Origin: Amycolatopsis sp. GM8 | Lineage (GTDB): Bacteria; Actinomycetota; Actinomycetes; Mycobacteriales; Pseudonocardiaceae | Direction of reading: 5' to 3' | DNA: 64,000 nucleotides | Assembly (NCBI RefSeq): GCF_021653975.1 | Contig: NZ_JAJKFK010000002.1 | Location: 186,001 to 250,000 of the forward strand | Shown: piece by piece, positions 1-7,520 of the stretch | Position numbering within the stretch: position 1 is the stretch's first letter | Layout: each line of letters begins with the position of its first letter | Notes under the pieces: model-generated | What the model was told of the DNA's origin: nothing | Database searches by the model: none | The model's input: only the letters and a program-made list of their open reading frames with translations | Program-made: the position numbers and the translations under genes

Positions 1-177
1 CACGTCGTTGGCGCCATCGCCCGCCGTTGAGATCTGCGGTACCAACACACGGATCGCGGTCACAGCCAAGGCAAGAATGAGAACGCCACCCAGACCCGAC
101 GCGGCCTGCGCCGCGGCGGCAGCGAATACCGGCCGGCAGCGGGTTCTTCCTGCTCCGGTGGCGCCCAGGTCCGCCAC
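1..177 (-). CDS. partial membrane-segment protein, frame-conflicted, runs off window edge
   Basis: Reading the minus strand from a GTG at 177 gives an open frame to the window edge. It ends in a convincing hydrophobic helix (GGVLILALAVTAIRVLV) followed by a polar tail. This frame overlaps the 3' part of the neighbouring 60-317 ORF in a different frame. Either a frameshift (real or sequencing) joins the acidic N-terminal part of that ORF to this membrane segment, or two genes overlap. I favour a single frameshifted membrane-anchored protein, because a membrane helix is unlikely to appear by chance in a shadow frame. The function is not recognised. Confidence 0.35.
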   Translation of the reverse strand, partial: MADLGATGAGRTRCRPVFAAAAAQAASGLGGVLILALAVTAIRVLVPQISTAGDGANDV

Positions 178-317
178 GCCGTAGGGCCATTCTCCGCCGG
201 CGGCGTCTTGTAGCGCCGCGTGTTGCGCTCGGAGCGCTTCGCAGCCTCCACCCAAGCGTCGTCGAAGTTCGGCAACGCAGGGCCTTCGTTGTCGTCCCGC
301 CCCGCAGATTTCCCCAT
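60..317 (-). CDS. hypothetical protein, probably the N-terminal part of a frameshifted gene
   Basis: An 85-residue reading frame starts at ATG 317 (a TTG two codons upstream is also possible). Its first ~60 residues are hydrophilic and look coding (PALPNFDDAWVEAAKRSE). The last ~20 residues are Arg/Pro-rich and look like a shadow frame, while the overlapping frame carries a clean membrane helix. This suggests a frame change somewhere between positions 180 and 90. No family is recognised. If repaired, the product would be a small single-pass membrane protein with a cytoplasmic N-terminus. Confidence 0.45.
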   Translation of the reverse strand: MGKSAGRDDNEGPALPNFDDAWVEAAKRSERNTRRYKTPPAENGPTAWRTWAPPEQEEPAAGRYSLPPRRRPRRVWVAFSFLPWL

Positions 318-445
318 ACTCAAACAGTAAACACAGGCCCATCACGGACATACCCCCTCGCGACCCCCAGGACCGATCGCTAACCAGATCGTCATGCGGC
401 GTTCAACAGCCACTCCCCCAGACCTGTCGCGGCGCCAGGCGTAAA

Positions 446-913
446 TTATGAGGGGTAGTCGCCGGGAGCCGCCAGAACGCGGTAGTGGTAGCTATCGCCT
501 TCGTCATGGTCTTTCGTTATGGCGAACCCTGCCGTGAGCAGAATGTCGAACACGGCTTGCTTCATGACGGTCTTGATGTCGACGCGATAGCGAAGAGCGA
601 CCATTCGTCTTTCTTCGGTGGCGTCTTCAGGTATGTATGCGCTATCAAAATCGATGCCAACCGCCCAGCCGATAGTTACTCCAAACGGATTGTCTGTATT
701 GATCATTATCAGCACGCCAGGGATGCCCCATGGCGGATCTTGAGGAGCGAGGATGCGACTGGGAATCCCTGCATTGGTTAGCGCAGAATTCACCCGGCCC
801 GCAAGTTGGCGCCATTGGTCCACAATTTCGCCGTAACCATCCGGGAGCGGCAAATGTTGAGAAACGACGGTCCAGTATATCTTTCGGGGGTCGACAACCT
901 TCATAGTGATCAT
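446..913 (-). CDS. hypothetical protein, 155 aa
   Basis: This complete ORF starts at ATG 913 (an in-frame ATG follows at 904). The protein is globular, without signal peptide or membrane helices. It contains an aromatic-rich middle (TIGWAVGIDFDSAYIPED) and an alpha-helical C-terminal half. Base composition is visibly less GC-rich than the surrounding chromosome, with many A/T third positions, so it may be horizontally acquired. It stands alone on the far side of the tRNA fragment from the mobile element. I do not recognise a family. Confidence 0.6.
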   Translation of the reverse strand: MITMKVVDPRKIYWTVVSQHLPLPDGYGEIVDQWRQLAGRVNSALTNAGIPSRILAPQDPPWGIPGVLIMINTDNPFGVTIGWAVGIDFDSAYIPEDATEERRMVALRYRVDIKTVMKQAVFDILLTAGFAITKDHDEGDSYHYRVLAAPGDYPS

Positions 914-1176
914 ACTACTGTGCGATCTCTACAGGATGCCGAGAGCCATTTGACCCAGAATTGGACGGCTACATCTACTCAAAGCTTGCCCCGAAGGAGA
1001 AGTTGACAGATGGCCGCCGAGCATTTCGGCGCCGAAGGTGATCCCGCGTCCGGCGGCGCTGGCTGGGCCTGCTCGCCGTGCGCTGACACTTGCGGCACGC
1101 ACGCGTCTCGGCGTGGCTGCGCGGCGACGGGTGGCCAAGTGGGCGAAATGCCGGTCAGCCACGAATCGCCCCAGAC
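914..1176. other. no convincing gene; degenerate high-GC stretch
   Basis: Several frames stay open here because the DNA is GC-rich, but none has convincing content. An ATG at 1010 has a good Shine-Dalgarno (AAGGAG at 994-999), but its frame becomes Gly/Cys/Ser-rich and runs into the tRNA fragment. It may be the decayed end of a chromosomal gene broken by integration events at the neighbouring tRNA site. Confidence 0.4.
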
Positions 1177-1215
1177 AAAATCACCCCCGTGGCCTGTCTT
1201 CGCAGGTCACGGGGG
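1177..1215 (-). terminator. intrinsic terminator behind the tRNA-Tyr fragment
   Basis: A stem (CCCCCGTGGCCTG against CAGGTCACGGGGG, one G-T wobble, loop around TCTTCG) is followed on the minus strand by a short T run (TTTTG). It lies directly downstream of the tRNA 3' fragment in the tRNA reading direction. It is best read as the terminator of the tRNA copy to which this 3' end once belonged. Confidence 0.7.
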
Positions 1216-1229
1216 CGTTTGCCCTGGTG

Positions 1230-1280
1230 TGGCGGGTGAGGGATTCGAACCCCCGTAGGCTGAGCCGTCTGATTTACAGT
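1230..1280 (-). repeat. tRNA-Tyr 3' fragment carrying the left attachment site (attL)
   Basis: Read on the minus strand, this is the 3' half of a tRNA-Tyr: anticodon-loop part, variable arm, T arm with TTCGAAT, and the acceptor strand ACCCGCCA. The 5' half is missing. Positions 1257-1280 are identical to 27452-27475 inside the intact tRNA-Tyr gene, a 24-bp direct repeat that marks the two ends of the integrated element. The T-arm differs from the intact gene at several positions while remaining pairable, so it is not a recent duplicate of that gene. In the usual model this is the host 3' end displaced by integration. Confidence 0.8.
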
Positions 1281-1397
1281 TCCACCAAGTTAGGGACGAC
1301 TCAGGCTCATTCGGTACAGCCAAGTTCAAAATGGCTGGCCAGCTAGCTTCTGCACGGGTCTCGTTGGATAGCTCGGTATACCCCGGGATAGACCGGG

Positions 1398-1418
1398 TGG
1401 CACCGAACATGGCACCGA
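1398..1418 (+). repeat. paired TGGCACCGA motifs, probable integrase arm-type sites (left end)
   Basis: Two copies of TGGCACCGA lie at 1398-1406 and 1410-1418, about 120 bp inside the left attachment core. The same pair recurs at 27320-27339, just inside the right core. The shared pair near both att sites is what is expected of arm-type integrase or accessory-factor sites. The surrounding non-coding stretch (1281-1567) holds no gene that I can support. Confidence 0.5.
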
Positions 1419-1567
1419 AGTACCCCACCCCGACGAACACCCGCGTACTCATCCGAGACGCGGGAATCAGCCGTGCCCGCATACAGGACCCGGCATAACA
1501 AGGCGGCCCTGACGCGGCGACTGCAACGCCGGCCAGGGCCTTGATCGACTGAGAAGGAGTCGACCCG

Positions 1568-1762
1568 ATGAGCATCATTCCATCCCTGAAGGTCCGGAGA
1601 GAGGTTCGTGAGTTGCGGACCCGTGTGCGCACCCTCGAGCTGTCGCTCGACATCCTCGAGGCCGAGACACGCCCCGCCCGCGCGACCGCGGCTGCCGCGC
1701 CGTGGCCGACCCGCCCAGACGGCCGACCGGCGCTTCACGTTCTGCGGGGAGGCACCCGATGA
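1568..1762 (+). CDS. small coiled-coil protein at the head of the integrase operon
   Basis: This 64-residue protein starts at ATG 1568 after an AAGGAG Shine-Dalgarno. Residues 8-34 (REVRELRTRVRTLELSLDIL) form a charged amphipathic helix typical of a short coiled coil, and the tail is Ala/Pro/Arg-rich. The stop overlaps the next start as ATGA, so translation is coupled to the downstream gene and then to the integrase. The function is unknown. Its place at the head of the operon suggests a regulatory or accessory role in excision or transfer. Confidence 0.65.
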   Translation: MSIIPSLKVRREVRELRTRVRTLELSLDILEAETRPARATAAAAPWPTRPDGRPALHVLRGGTR

Positions 1763-1962
1763 ACTCCGAGACCCGTCACAACGACCGCGCAGAAGCACGG
1801 CGGGCCCGAGCGAAGTTCGAGACGTTGCTCGAGGCGTGCTGCGCCCTGTACGGCGAGCTGAAGCGCGAGGAGATCGTCGACGGGCGCGAGGACCTCGGGG
1901 CCATCGCCGACCGTCTGCTGACAGCCATGCAGTTCGCACTCGGAGCGGAGGTCGCTGCCTGA
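1759..1962 (+). CDS. small hypothetical protein upstream of integrase
   Basis: The start is ATG 1759, overlapping the previous stop (ATGA) and preceded by a GGGGAGG Shine-Dalgarno. The 67 residues are alpha-helical with an acidic middle (ELKREEIVDGREDLGAIADR). The stop overlaps the integrase start as TGATG. Nothing identifies a family. The tight coupling implies it is made with the integrase; a role as directionality factor is possible, but there is no recognisable helix-turn-helix. Confidence 0.65.
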   Translation: MNSETRHNDRAEARRARAKFETLLEACCALYGELKREEIVDGREDLGAIADRLLTAMQFALGAEVAA

Positions 1963-3260
1963 TGGGACGCCCACCGACGCCGATCGGGCACTACGGCAAC
2001 ATTCACACGAAGAAGGTCACGCGCGCGAAGGCGGACGACACCGAGTACGTGGTGTGGGAGGCGCGCGCGGCCTTCCGAATGAACGACGGCGCGTCGAAAG
2101 ACGTGATGCGCAGCGCCGCCACGAAGACGGCTGCCGTCAACCGGCTCAAGGAGCGCCTGACGCTACTCGCGGATGAGTGCAGCGGCGGCGACATCACCGG
2201 CGACACGCGGCTCGCGCGGATCTGCGACCTGTGGCTGGCCGAGTTCACCCACGAGCACAAGCTCGCGGGGAAGTCGCCGACGACTCCCGAGACCTACGGG
2301 GGTTACGTCCGCAACTGGATCAAGCCGGCGCTCGGTGAACTGCAGGCGCGGGAGGTCAACGCGGGTGCCTGCGACCGGTTGCTGCAGAAGGCGCGCGGCA
2401 AGTCGTACGACACGGCGGCGAGCGTGCGCACGGTGCTGCTCAACGTGTGCGGCTACGCGGTGCGTATGGGGGCGATGCCGGTCAACCCGGCGAAGTCGGC
2501 GAGGCGGCTGACCCGGGACTCGCCCCGGAAGGTCAAGGGGATGACGCTGCCACAGCGTCGCGACCTGATGGCGAAGCTCGTGGTCTATGTGCGCGAGAAG
2601 CAGGTCGACACGATGGGCCGGTCGCTCGGTGCCCGCGCCCAGGTGTGGCTGCAACTGCCCGACGTCATGGAGGCCATGCTCTCGACGGGTGCGCGGCTCG
2701 GTGAACTGCTCGCGCTCACGGGTGACGACGTCGACACGGCAGGCCCGACGGTCCACATCGGACATCATCTGGTCCGTGAGAAGGGTGTTGGGCTCGTCCG
2801 GTTGGAAGGGCGCAAGGGAAACGGGAAGGGCTCGGACGAGCTGCTGCTGATCGTTCCGCAGTGGTCTGTACCGATGTGGCGTCGGAGGAAACTCGCCTCC
2901 GGTGGCGGCCCGCTCTTCCCGTCTGTCAACGGCGGGTGGTTGGACCCGTCGAACATGTTCAAGAAGATCCGGGCCGGGCTGAACGATTCCGGCTTCGAGC
3001 GGGTCACCTCGCACGTGTGGCGCAAGACCGTAGGCCAAGTGCTCGACGAGGCGGGTCTGTCCAACAACGAGATCGCCGACCAGCTCGGCAACACCCCGGA
3101 TGTGGTGGAGTTCCACTACCGCGGCCGGCGGGCGTCGAACACAAAGTCGGTGAGTGCGCTGGAGGGCATGTTCGGCGGGCCGGGCGACTTCCCCGCCGGC
3201 GATCTCGTCGCGATACAGCCGCCTGGGCCCGCACAGGAGGAGGTGGCTTCCCGTGCCTGA
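1962..3260 (+). CDS. tyrosine recombinase/integrase, first copy
   Basis: This 432-residue integrase starts at ATG 1962, coupled to the upstream gene. Residues ~75-180 form the SAM-like core-binding domain (TYGGYVRNWIKPALGEL). The catalytic domain shows the first Arg in STGARLGELLAL, the HxxR box as SHVWRKT and the Tyr nucleophile in VEFHYRGRR. The usual LGH motif reads LGN, so the second catalytic His/Trp position is Asn. It catalyses site-specific integration and excision of a mobile element. Its location as third gene of a transfer operon, rather than next to the intact tRNA, is unusual and suggests that two elements are joined here. Confidence 0.9.
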   Translation: MGRPPTPIGHYGNIHTKKVTRAKADDTEYVVWEARAAFRMNDGASKDVMRSAATKTAAVNRLKERLTLLADECSGGDITGDTRLARICDLWLAEFTHEHKLAGKSPTTPETYGGYVRNWIKPALGELQAREVNAGACDRLLQKARGKSYDTAASVRTVLLNVCGYAVRMGAMPVNPAKSARRLTRDSPRKVKGMTLPQRRDLMAKLVVYVREKQVDTMGRSLGARAQVWLQLPDVMEAMLSTGARLGELLALTGDDVDTAGPTVHIGHHLVREKGVGLVRLEGRKGNGKGSDELLLIVPQWSVPMWRRRKLASGGGPLFPSVNGGWLDPSNMFKKIRAGLNDSGFERVTSHVWRKTVGQVLDEAGLSNNEIADQLGNTPDVVEFHYRGRRASNTKSVSALEGMFGGPGDFPAGDLVAIQPPGPAQEEVASRA

Positions 3261-3435
3261 ACTCCCGCAGTGGCAGAAGGACCGGTACGCGACGCTGCTC
3301 GACGCGTGCGGCGGCCTGGCGCTGTCGGACACCGAGCGGCGGGCCCTGATGTGGCTAGCGGGCTGGGAACCGCACATCGTCGAGGCGATCGCCGACCTGA
3401 TCCGGCGCAGCCGCTCCGCAGCCGACGGCACCTGA
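3253..3435 (+). CDS. small hypothetical protein overlapping integrase end
   Basis: A GTG start at 3253 lies behind an AGGAGGAGGTGG Shine-Dalgarno, overlapping the integrase stop by 8 nt. The 60-residue product is helical and soluble (WLAGWEPHIVEAIADLIRRS). I do not recognise a family. Strong ribosome binding and operon placement argue that it is real. It could be a small regulator or partner of the integrase, but that is inference. Confidence 0.6.
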   Translation: MPELPQWQKDRYATLLDACGGLALSDTERRALMWLAGWEPHIVEAIADLIRRSRSAADGT

Positions 3436-3528
3436 CCGGCCGACCTCCGAGCACCCGGCCACCGACCCGCGTGACCGGGTGTTGGGGGAGCCGACCGGCT
3501 CGCCACACAACAAAGGAGCGGGAGCAAC

Positions 3529-3705
3529 GTGACCAAGAAACGAGACAACAGCAAGGACCGGAACCAGGATCTCGACAAAGGCCTGGGTAAGCGCATGTTC
3601 TCCGGGATCGTGACCGCCGCACAGGATCGCGCCCGCGAGGAGCAGAGCGCCTACTACCAGGTGCGAGGCATGGAGCCGCCCAACCAGAACGACAACAACC
3701 GGTAG
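3529..3705 (+). CDS. small hydrophilic protein, 58 aa
   Basis: An AAAGGAGCGGGAGCAAC leader precedes a GTG at 3529. The frame ends at TAG 3703-3705. The N-terminus is highly charged (MTKKRDNSKDRNQDLDKG), followed by a short helix and an Asn/Gln-rich tail. There is no signal peptide or membrane segment. It lies between the integrase and the DUF2637-type gene and reads in the same direction, so it is probably part of the same transfer transcript. The function is unknown. Confidence 0.55.
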   Translation: MTKKRDNSKDRNQDLDKGLGKRMFSGIVTAAQDRAREEQSAYYQVRGMEPPNQNDNNR

Positions 3706-3795
3706 CTCAACCGCGCTCACAGCAACACACAGACGGCCCCCGGCTGGCGACCCTACCGCCAGCCGGGAGCCTTGATCCACCACAGGAGTGGACCC

Positions 3796-4698
3796 ATGCA
3801 GGACCGTAGCGCCGCTGAGCGCTCACACCAGCCGACAACGCGCACCGAACCCATCGGCGGTCGGATCGTCGCGTGGCTGGGATTCATCTTCGGCAGCCTC
3901 GTCTCCGTCGACGGTAACTGGCTGGCCTCTCGCATCCCGCCGCCCGGCGCGCCAGTCGACTGGACCCCGTCGGGGTGGGCCCAGGTGTGGGCGGCCGCGT
4001 GGCCCATCGCGCTGCTGCTCGCCGTCGAGGCCCTCGCCCGCATCCAGTGGCCCAGCGGGGTTGGTTGGGTCATCGCGCGGTACGGCGGCGTCGGAGCCGT
4101 CGCCCTCTTCTCCGCGGTGATCTCCTATGGGCACATCCGGTCGATCCTGGTGTCCTGGGGCTACAGTCCGCTCGGTGCCGCTGTCGGGCCGCTGGCGATC
4201 GACGGCCTGATGGTGGTGACCGGGTTCGCCCTGCTCGCCCATGAGCGCGCCGCTCGATCATCGACGCCGCCCTCGCCGACCGCCGAACCCGGTTCACAGG
4301 AGTCCATCTCGCCCCGCCCGGACGACGCGGACTCGGCCCGCAGCGAGGGCACGGAGCGTTGGGCGGAGGAGCCGACCGCGGCTCGTCCGGACGCCCCTGT
4401 CGAGGCCCGACCGGTTGTGGCCGCGAAGCCCCGACCGCAGCGACGGACCACGACCGCCCGGTCGGGCCCGGTGAAGCCGACCGGGCAGCCCGACCGGACC
4501 GATGACGAGCTCATGTCGCAGCTGCGCGCGATGCCCGTCGCGGAGGGTGCGGACTTGCCGTCCCGGACGGCGGTGCAGAACGCGCTCGGAGTCGGCTCCG
4601 GACGGGCCAGCCGTCTGCTCGAACGGCTCGCCGGCGAGGAGCGGCGGCCGGTCACCGCGGGCAGCGCGACCGGGCCCACCGAAGGAGGAGAGCGGTGA
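3796..4698 (+). CDS. DUF2637-type membrane/DNA-binding protein of conjugative elements
   Basis: The start is ATG 3796, behind a CAGGAG Shine-Dalgarno (an upstream TTG is less likely). The 300-residue protein has an N-terminal block of about four membrane helices, a Pro/Ala/Arg-rich linker, and a C-terminal ~60-residue helix-turn-helix-like region (LPSRTAVQNALGVGSGRASRLLERL). This is the architecture of DUF2637 proteins common in actinomycete integrative conjugative elements and linear plasmids, where they accompany the TraB translocase. It probably sits in the membrane and contacts element DNA during transfer or spread. Its stop overlaps the next gene. Confidence 0.75.
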   Translation: MQDRSAAERSHQPTTRTEPIGGRIVAWLGFIFGSLVSVDGNWLASRIPPPGAPVDWTPSGWAQVWAAAWPIALLLAVEALARIQWPSGVGWVIARYGGVGAVALFSAVISYGHIRSILVSWGYSPLGAAVGPLAIDGLMVVTGFALLAHERAARSSTPPSPTAEPGSQESISPRPDDADSARSEGTERWAEEPTAARPDAPVEARPVVAAKPRPQRRTTTARSGPVKPTGQPDRTDDELMSQLRAMPVAEGADLPSRTAVQNALGVGSGRASRLLERLAGEERRPVTAGSATGPTEGGER

Positions 4699-4940
4699 TG
4701 TCCATATTCGACGTCGTCAACCGGCTCGGCACGCTGGCGCTGATCAGGTTCGCCCTGGTCATCGGCCTGTTTCTGCTGCTGCACCTGGTGCGGATCCCGC
4801 TGGTGCTGTTGGCGCGGGTGATCGAGGTGTTCCTGCGCCGGCTCGACCGGTACGCGACCCGCCAGGCGAGTCCGCCGGCCTCGCCCGTCAACAACTTCTA
4901 CGCCTCATGTGGGGAGGAGAACCACCGTGTCCACGGCTGA
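4698..4940 (+). CDS. small membrane protein of the transfer operon
   Basis: ATG 4698 follows GAAGGAGGAG and overlaps the upstream stop. The 80-residue product has one or two hydrophobic helices (FALVIGLFLLLHLVRIPLVLLARVI) followed by a basic amphipathic stretch and a short polar tail. Its end overlaps the following GTG start. By position between the DUF2637-type gene and TraB it resembles the Spd-like small membrane proteins of actinomycete transfer operons. That equivalence rests on context, not on sequence recognition. Confidence 0.65.
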   Translation: MSIFDVVNRLGTLALIRFALVIGLFLLLHLVRIPLVLLARVIEVFLRRLDRYATRQASPPASPVNNFYASCGEENHRVHG

Positions 4941-5202
4941 CCGCGACGTCCCGCCGCAGGAGCCCGACCGGTACGAACAGCCTGACCGGGCGTCCGTGCC
5001 GACCGTCCGTCCGGACCGCCAGGTGGTGACCCGGACCAGCCGGGCGACCACCTGGGTCGGATGGCATCTCGCCGAAGTGGTCGGCGTGCTGGCACCCCTA
5101 GTGCTGGCGCTGACGGTCTGGGTCGGTTTCGCCAGTTTGTCCCTGCTGGTGGCCATCGTCTGGGCGGTGCACGAGTACCGGACCCGAGGCGGTGCCCGAT
5201 GA
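4927..5202 (+). CDS. small membrane protein immediately upstream of TraB
   Basis: I chose GTG 4927 because GGAGGAG ends about 7 nt before it; an upstream GTG at 4909 would place that sequence inside the gene. The 91-residue protein has a hydrophilic N-terminal ~40 residues and then two hydrophobic segments (EVVGVLAPLVLALTVWVGF and LSLLVAIVWAVHEY). The stop overlaps the TraB start as ATGA. It is probably a membrane partner of the translocase. Confidence 0.65.
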   Translation: MSTADRDVPPQEPDRYEQPDRASVPTVRPDRQVVTRTSRATTWVGWHLAEVVGVLAPLVLALTVWVGFASLSLLVAIVWAVHEYRTRGGAR

Positions 5203-7358
5203 CCGAGGAGCGCCGTCCGGACGAGCTGGCCCGGGTGCACTATCTGCCCGCCCGGACCGACACCGAGGTCGTCGACGCCGAGGTCGTCACCGATGAGGAG
5301 TACGCGGCGCTCCAGCGGGCCAAGGCGGCGGCCCGGTTCACCGGATACCGGGCGGACGCCGTGCGGGTCTACCGCGGTGTGAAGACCGTCGCCGGCCACG
5401 ACCGCACGAAGACGGCGGGTCGCGTACTGGGCCGCGAGGTGTACTACCTGGGCCGGGGCGCGGTTGTAGCGGTGAGCCGGGTGTGGCAGGCCAAGACGAA
5501 CGCCGGACTCCAGCGGGACATGAGGGAGGCTCGCGCCGCCGGAGACACCGCCCTCTATCTGGAGATTCAGGCACGCGCCGAGCAGGCGCGTGAGCACCGG
5601 CACCGCCGGCGCATGGAACTGCTGACGAAAGGCCCAAAAGCCCTGGTCACGACACTGGCGGTCAGTGTCGCTGTCGTGGCCGGCCTTCTGCTCGTGCTCG
5701 GCTTGGTCCTCGCGGTGGCCCAAGGCGACGTGGACATAGTCCTGGCCCCGATCAAGGGCGCGATCGACGCGATCACCTGGACGTACTGGCTCGTGGTCAC
5801 CTGGGGTTTCCTGCTGCTCACCGCCGCCGGGGTCATCTCAATCGCGGCCCTGCGGTGGCTGGGCAAGCACCACTCGACGCTCCCGGCCTGGGCGGCACCG
5901 GCCGACACCGAACCAGGCCGGGGCCGCGATGTCGTGCCGGACGAGGGCGCGATCGTGGCCGCGCTGCGGGCGCTGGGGTACGGGCCACTGAACAATGCCT
6001 TCAAGGAAGGGTGGAGTCCGCGGTGGGTGTCGGCGACAACCCGGGTGGGGCGCGGCTATCACACACAGCTGCTGCTGCCCCGTGCCGTGCCGGTGGAGGA
6101 GATCGCCAAGCGCAAGAACGTGCTCGCCCATAACCTGCTGCGCAAGCCCGTCGAAGTCTGGCCGACCGAGCCCAAGGAACAGCCCGGCGTGCTGGACCTT
6201 TGGGTCGCTGACCAGGGCATTCTCACCGAGCAGGTCGCGCCGTGGCCGTTGCTGACCGAGGGCGAGTGCGACTACTTCAAGGGCGTCCCGGTCGCGGTCG
6301 ACGCGCGTGGCGACCAGATCATCGGACGGCTCATGGCCGCGAACTACCTGATCGCCGGAATCATGGGCTCGGGCAAGTCCTCTCTGGTCATCTGCTTGCT
6401 GCTGGGCGCGATGCTGGACCCGCTGGTCGACATCGCGGTGCACGTGCTGGCCTACAACGTCGACTACGACGCGATGCGGCCGCGACTGTCGAGCCTGGTC
6501 AAGGGTGACGAGGAGGAACACATCGAGGCCGCTATGGAGACGCTGCGCGGCCTGGTCAGCGAGGTGTCCGAGCGCGGCCGGATCCTCGAAGAGCTGGGCG
6601 GTGAGGAAGCCAAGCTCACCCGTGAGATCGCCGCGCGGGACCCGCGGATGCGCCCGCGCGTCGTGGTGTTCGACGAGGTGCACGAGCTGTTCACGCACAA
6701 GAAGCATGGCGAGGAAGCCAAGGAACTTGCGCTCAAGGTGACCAAGAAGGCGCGCAAGACCGGGATCACGCTGCTGTGGATCACTCCGGACGCCGACGCC
6801 GCGAGCCTGCCGCGCGGGATCTCCAAGACCGCCTCGCACCGGGTCGCGTTCGCGATCAACGACCACCAGGGCAACGACGCGATCCTGGGCACCGGGATGC
6901 ACAAGCGCGGCTACTCCGCGACGACGCTGGTCGCGGGCGAGGACGTCGGCACCGCGATGGCCGCCGGGTTCGCCAAGACGCCCGGCCTGATCCGGGCGTT
7001 CTACGTGCGGAAAGAGAAGGGCGTCGACGAAATCACGCCCGTCGTCGAGCGCGCCCTCGCGCTGGGGGAAGACGCGGGCATCAGCGCCACCGCGGCACCG
7101 GCGGCGGTCACACGGGACCTACTCGCCGACGTGGCCGCGGCGCTCGGCGGCGACGACGCACCCCGAGCGACCGATGTGGCGGCCCGGCTGCGCGAGCTGG
7201 CGCCTCGCTGGCAGGGCTATCAGTCGCTCACCGGCGAGCGACTCGCCGGGCAACTGGAGGGCCTCGGCGTGAAGCGCGGGGCGAAGGACGGCTACACGGT
7301 CGTGCGCGCCGCACGAGTCCGCCACGCCCTCGCCGAGCGCGAAGTGGACGACCAGTAG
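5199..7358 (+). CDS. TraB/FtsK/SpoIIIE-type conjugative DNA translocase
   Basis: This 719-residue protein starts at ATG 5199, coupled to the upstream gene. It has an N-terminal cytoplasmic region, two membrane helices (residues ~145-175 and ~190-215), then a RecA-like motor. Walker A is AGIMGSGKSSLV and Walker B is RPRVVVFDEVHELF. A C-terminal ~70-residue winged-helix region would be the DNA-recognition module. In Streptomyces-type elements a single FtsK-like TraB moves double-stranded DNA between mycelial cells without a relaxase, and no relaxase is seen here. It is shorter than chromosomal FtsK and sits in a mobile operon. A repeat cluster lies just downstream and could be its recognition locus. 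Confidence 0.88.
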   Translation: MTEERRPDELARVHYLPARTDTEVVDAEVVTDEEYAALQRAKAAARFTGYRADAVRVYRGVKTVAGHDRTKTAGRVLGREVYYLGRGAVVAVSRVWQAKTNAGLQRDMREARAAGDTALYLEIQARAEQAREHRHRRRMELLTKGPKALVTTLAVSVAVVAGLLLVLGLVLAVAQGDVDIVLAPIKGAIDAITWTYWLVVTWGFLLLTAAGVISIAALRWLGKHHSTLPAWAAPADTEPGRGRDVVPDEGAIVAALRALGYGPLNNAFKEGWSPRWVSATTRVGRGYHTQLLLPRAVPVEEIAKRKNVLAHNLLRKPVEVWPTEPKEQPGVLDLWVADQGILTEQVAPWPLLTEGECDYFKGVPVAVDARGDQIIGRLMAANYLIAGIMGSGKSSLVICLLLGAMLDPLVDIAVHVLAYNVDYDAMRPRLSSLVKGDEEEHIEAAMETLRGLVSEVSERGRILEELGGEEAKLTREIAARDPRMRPRVVVFDEVHELFTHKKHGEEAKELALKVTKKARKTGITLLWITPDADAASLPRGISKTASHRVAFAINDHQGNDAILGTGMHKRGYSATTLVAGEDVGTAMAAGFAKTPGLIRAFYVRKEKGVDEITPVVERALALGEDAGISATAAPAAVTRDLLADVAAALGGDDAPRATDVAARLRELAPRWQGYQSLTGERLAGQLEGLGVKRGAKDGYTVVRAARVRHALAEREVDDQ

Positions 7359-7448
7359 GAACCCTGGAACACCGCCCGCAGATGGTGTTCCGGGGCCCGC
7401 CCGTTCGACTTGCTTGACCCACTTTCTGGTGTTTTCGCAGGTCAAACC

Positions 7449-7520
7449 GAGTGGATCGGACGAGTGAGCCGCCGAGTGGATTTCCACTCCCCACCCGGCG
7501 GGTCACTCGCCGAATCACTC
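7449..7520. repeat. GAGTG/CACTC dyad cluster, candidate transfer locus (clt)
   Basis: Three GAGTG motifs (7449, 7462, 7474) are mirrored by three CACTC motifs (7485, 7504, 7516). The centre contains GAGTGGA-TT-TCCACTC at 7474-7489. The array starts 90 bp after the TraB stop. TraB proteins recognise short repeats close to their gene, so this is a plausible cis-acting transfer site. It overlaps the 5' end of the next annotated ORF, whose true start may lie further downstream. Confidence 0.5.

Noticed and set aside
1010..1258. Plus-strand ORF with a good Shine-Dalgarno before the tRNA fragment
   Set aside because: Its sequence is low-complexity and runs through the tRNA terminator and fragment, so it is unlikely to be a working gene.
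5838..6902. 354-codon antisense frame across traB
   Set aside because: It is a shadow of the traB coding frame in high-GC DNA; TraB motifs are on the plus strand and intact.
5199..7358. Chromosomal FtsK or type VII secretion EccC
   Set aside because: It is too short for FtsK, has one ATPase domain only, and lies in a mobile operon with a DUF2637-type protein and an integrase.
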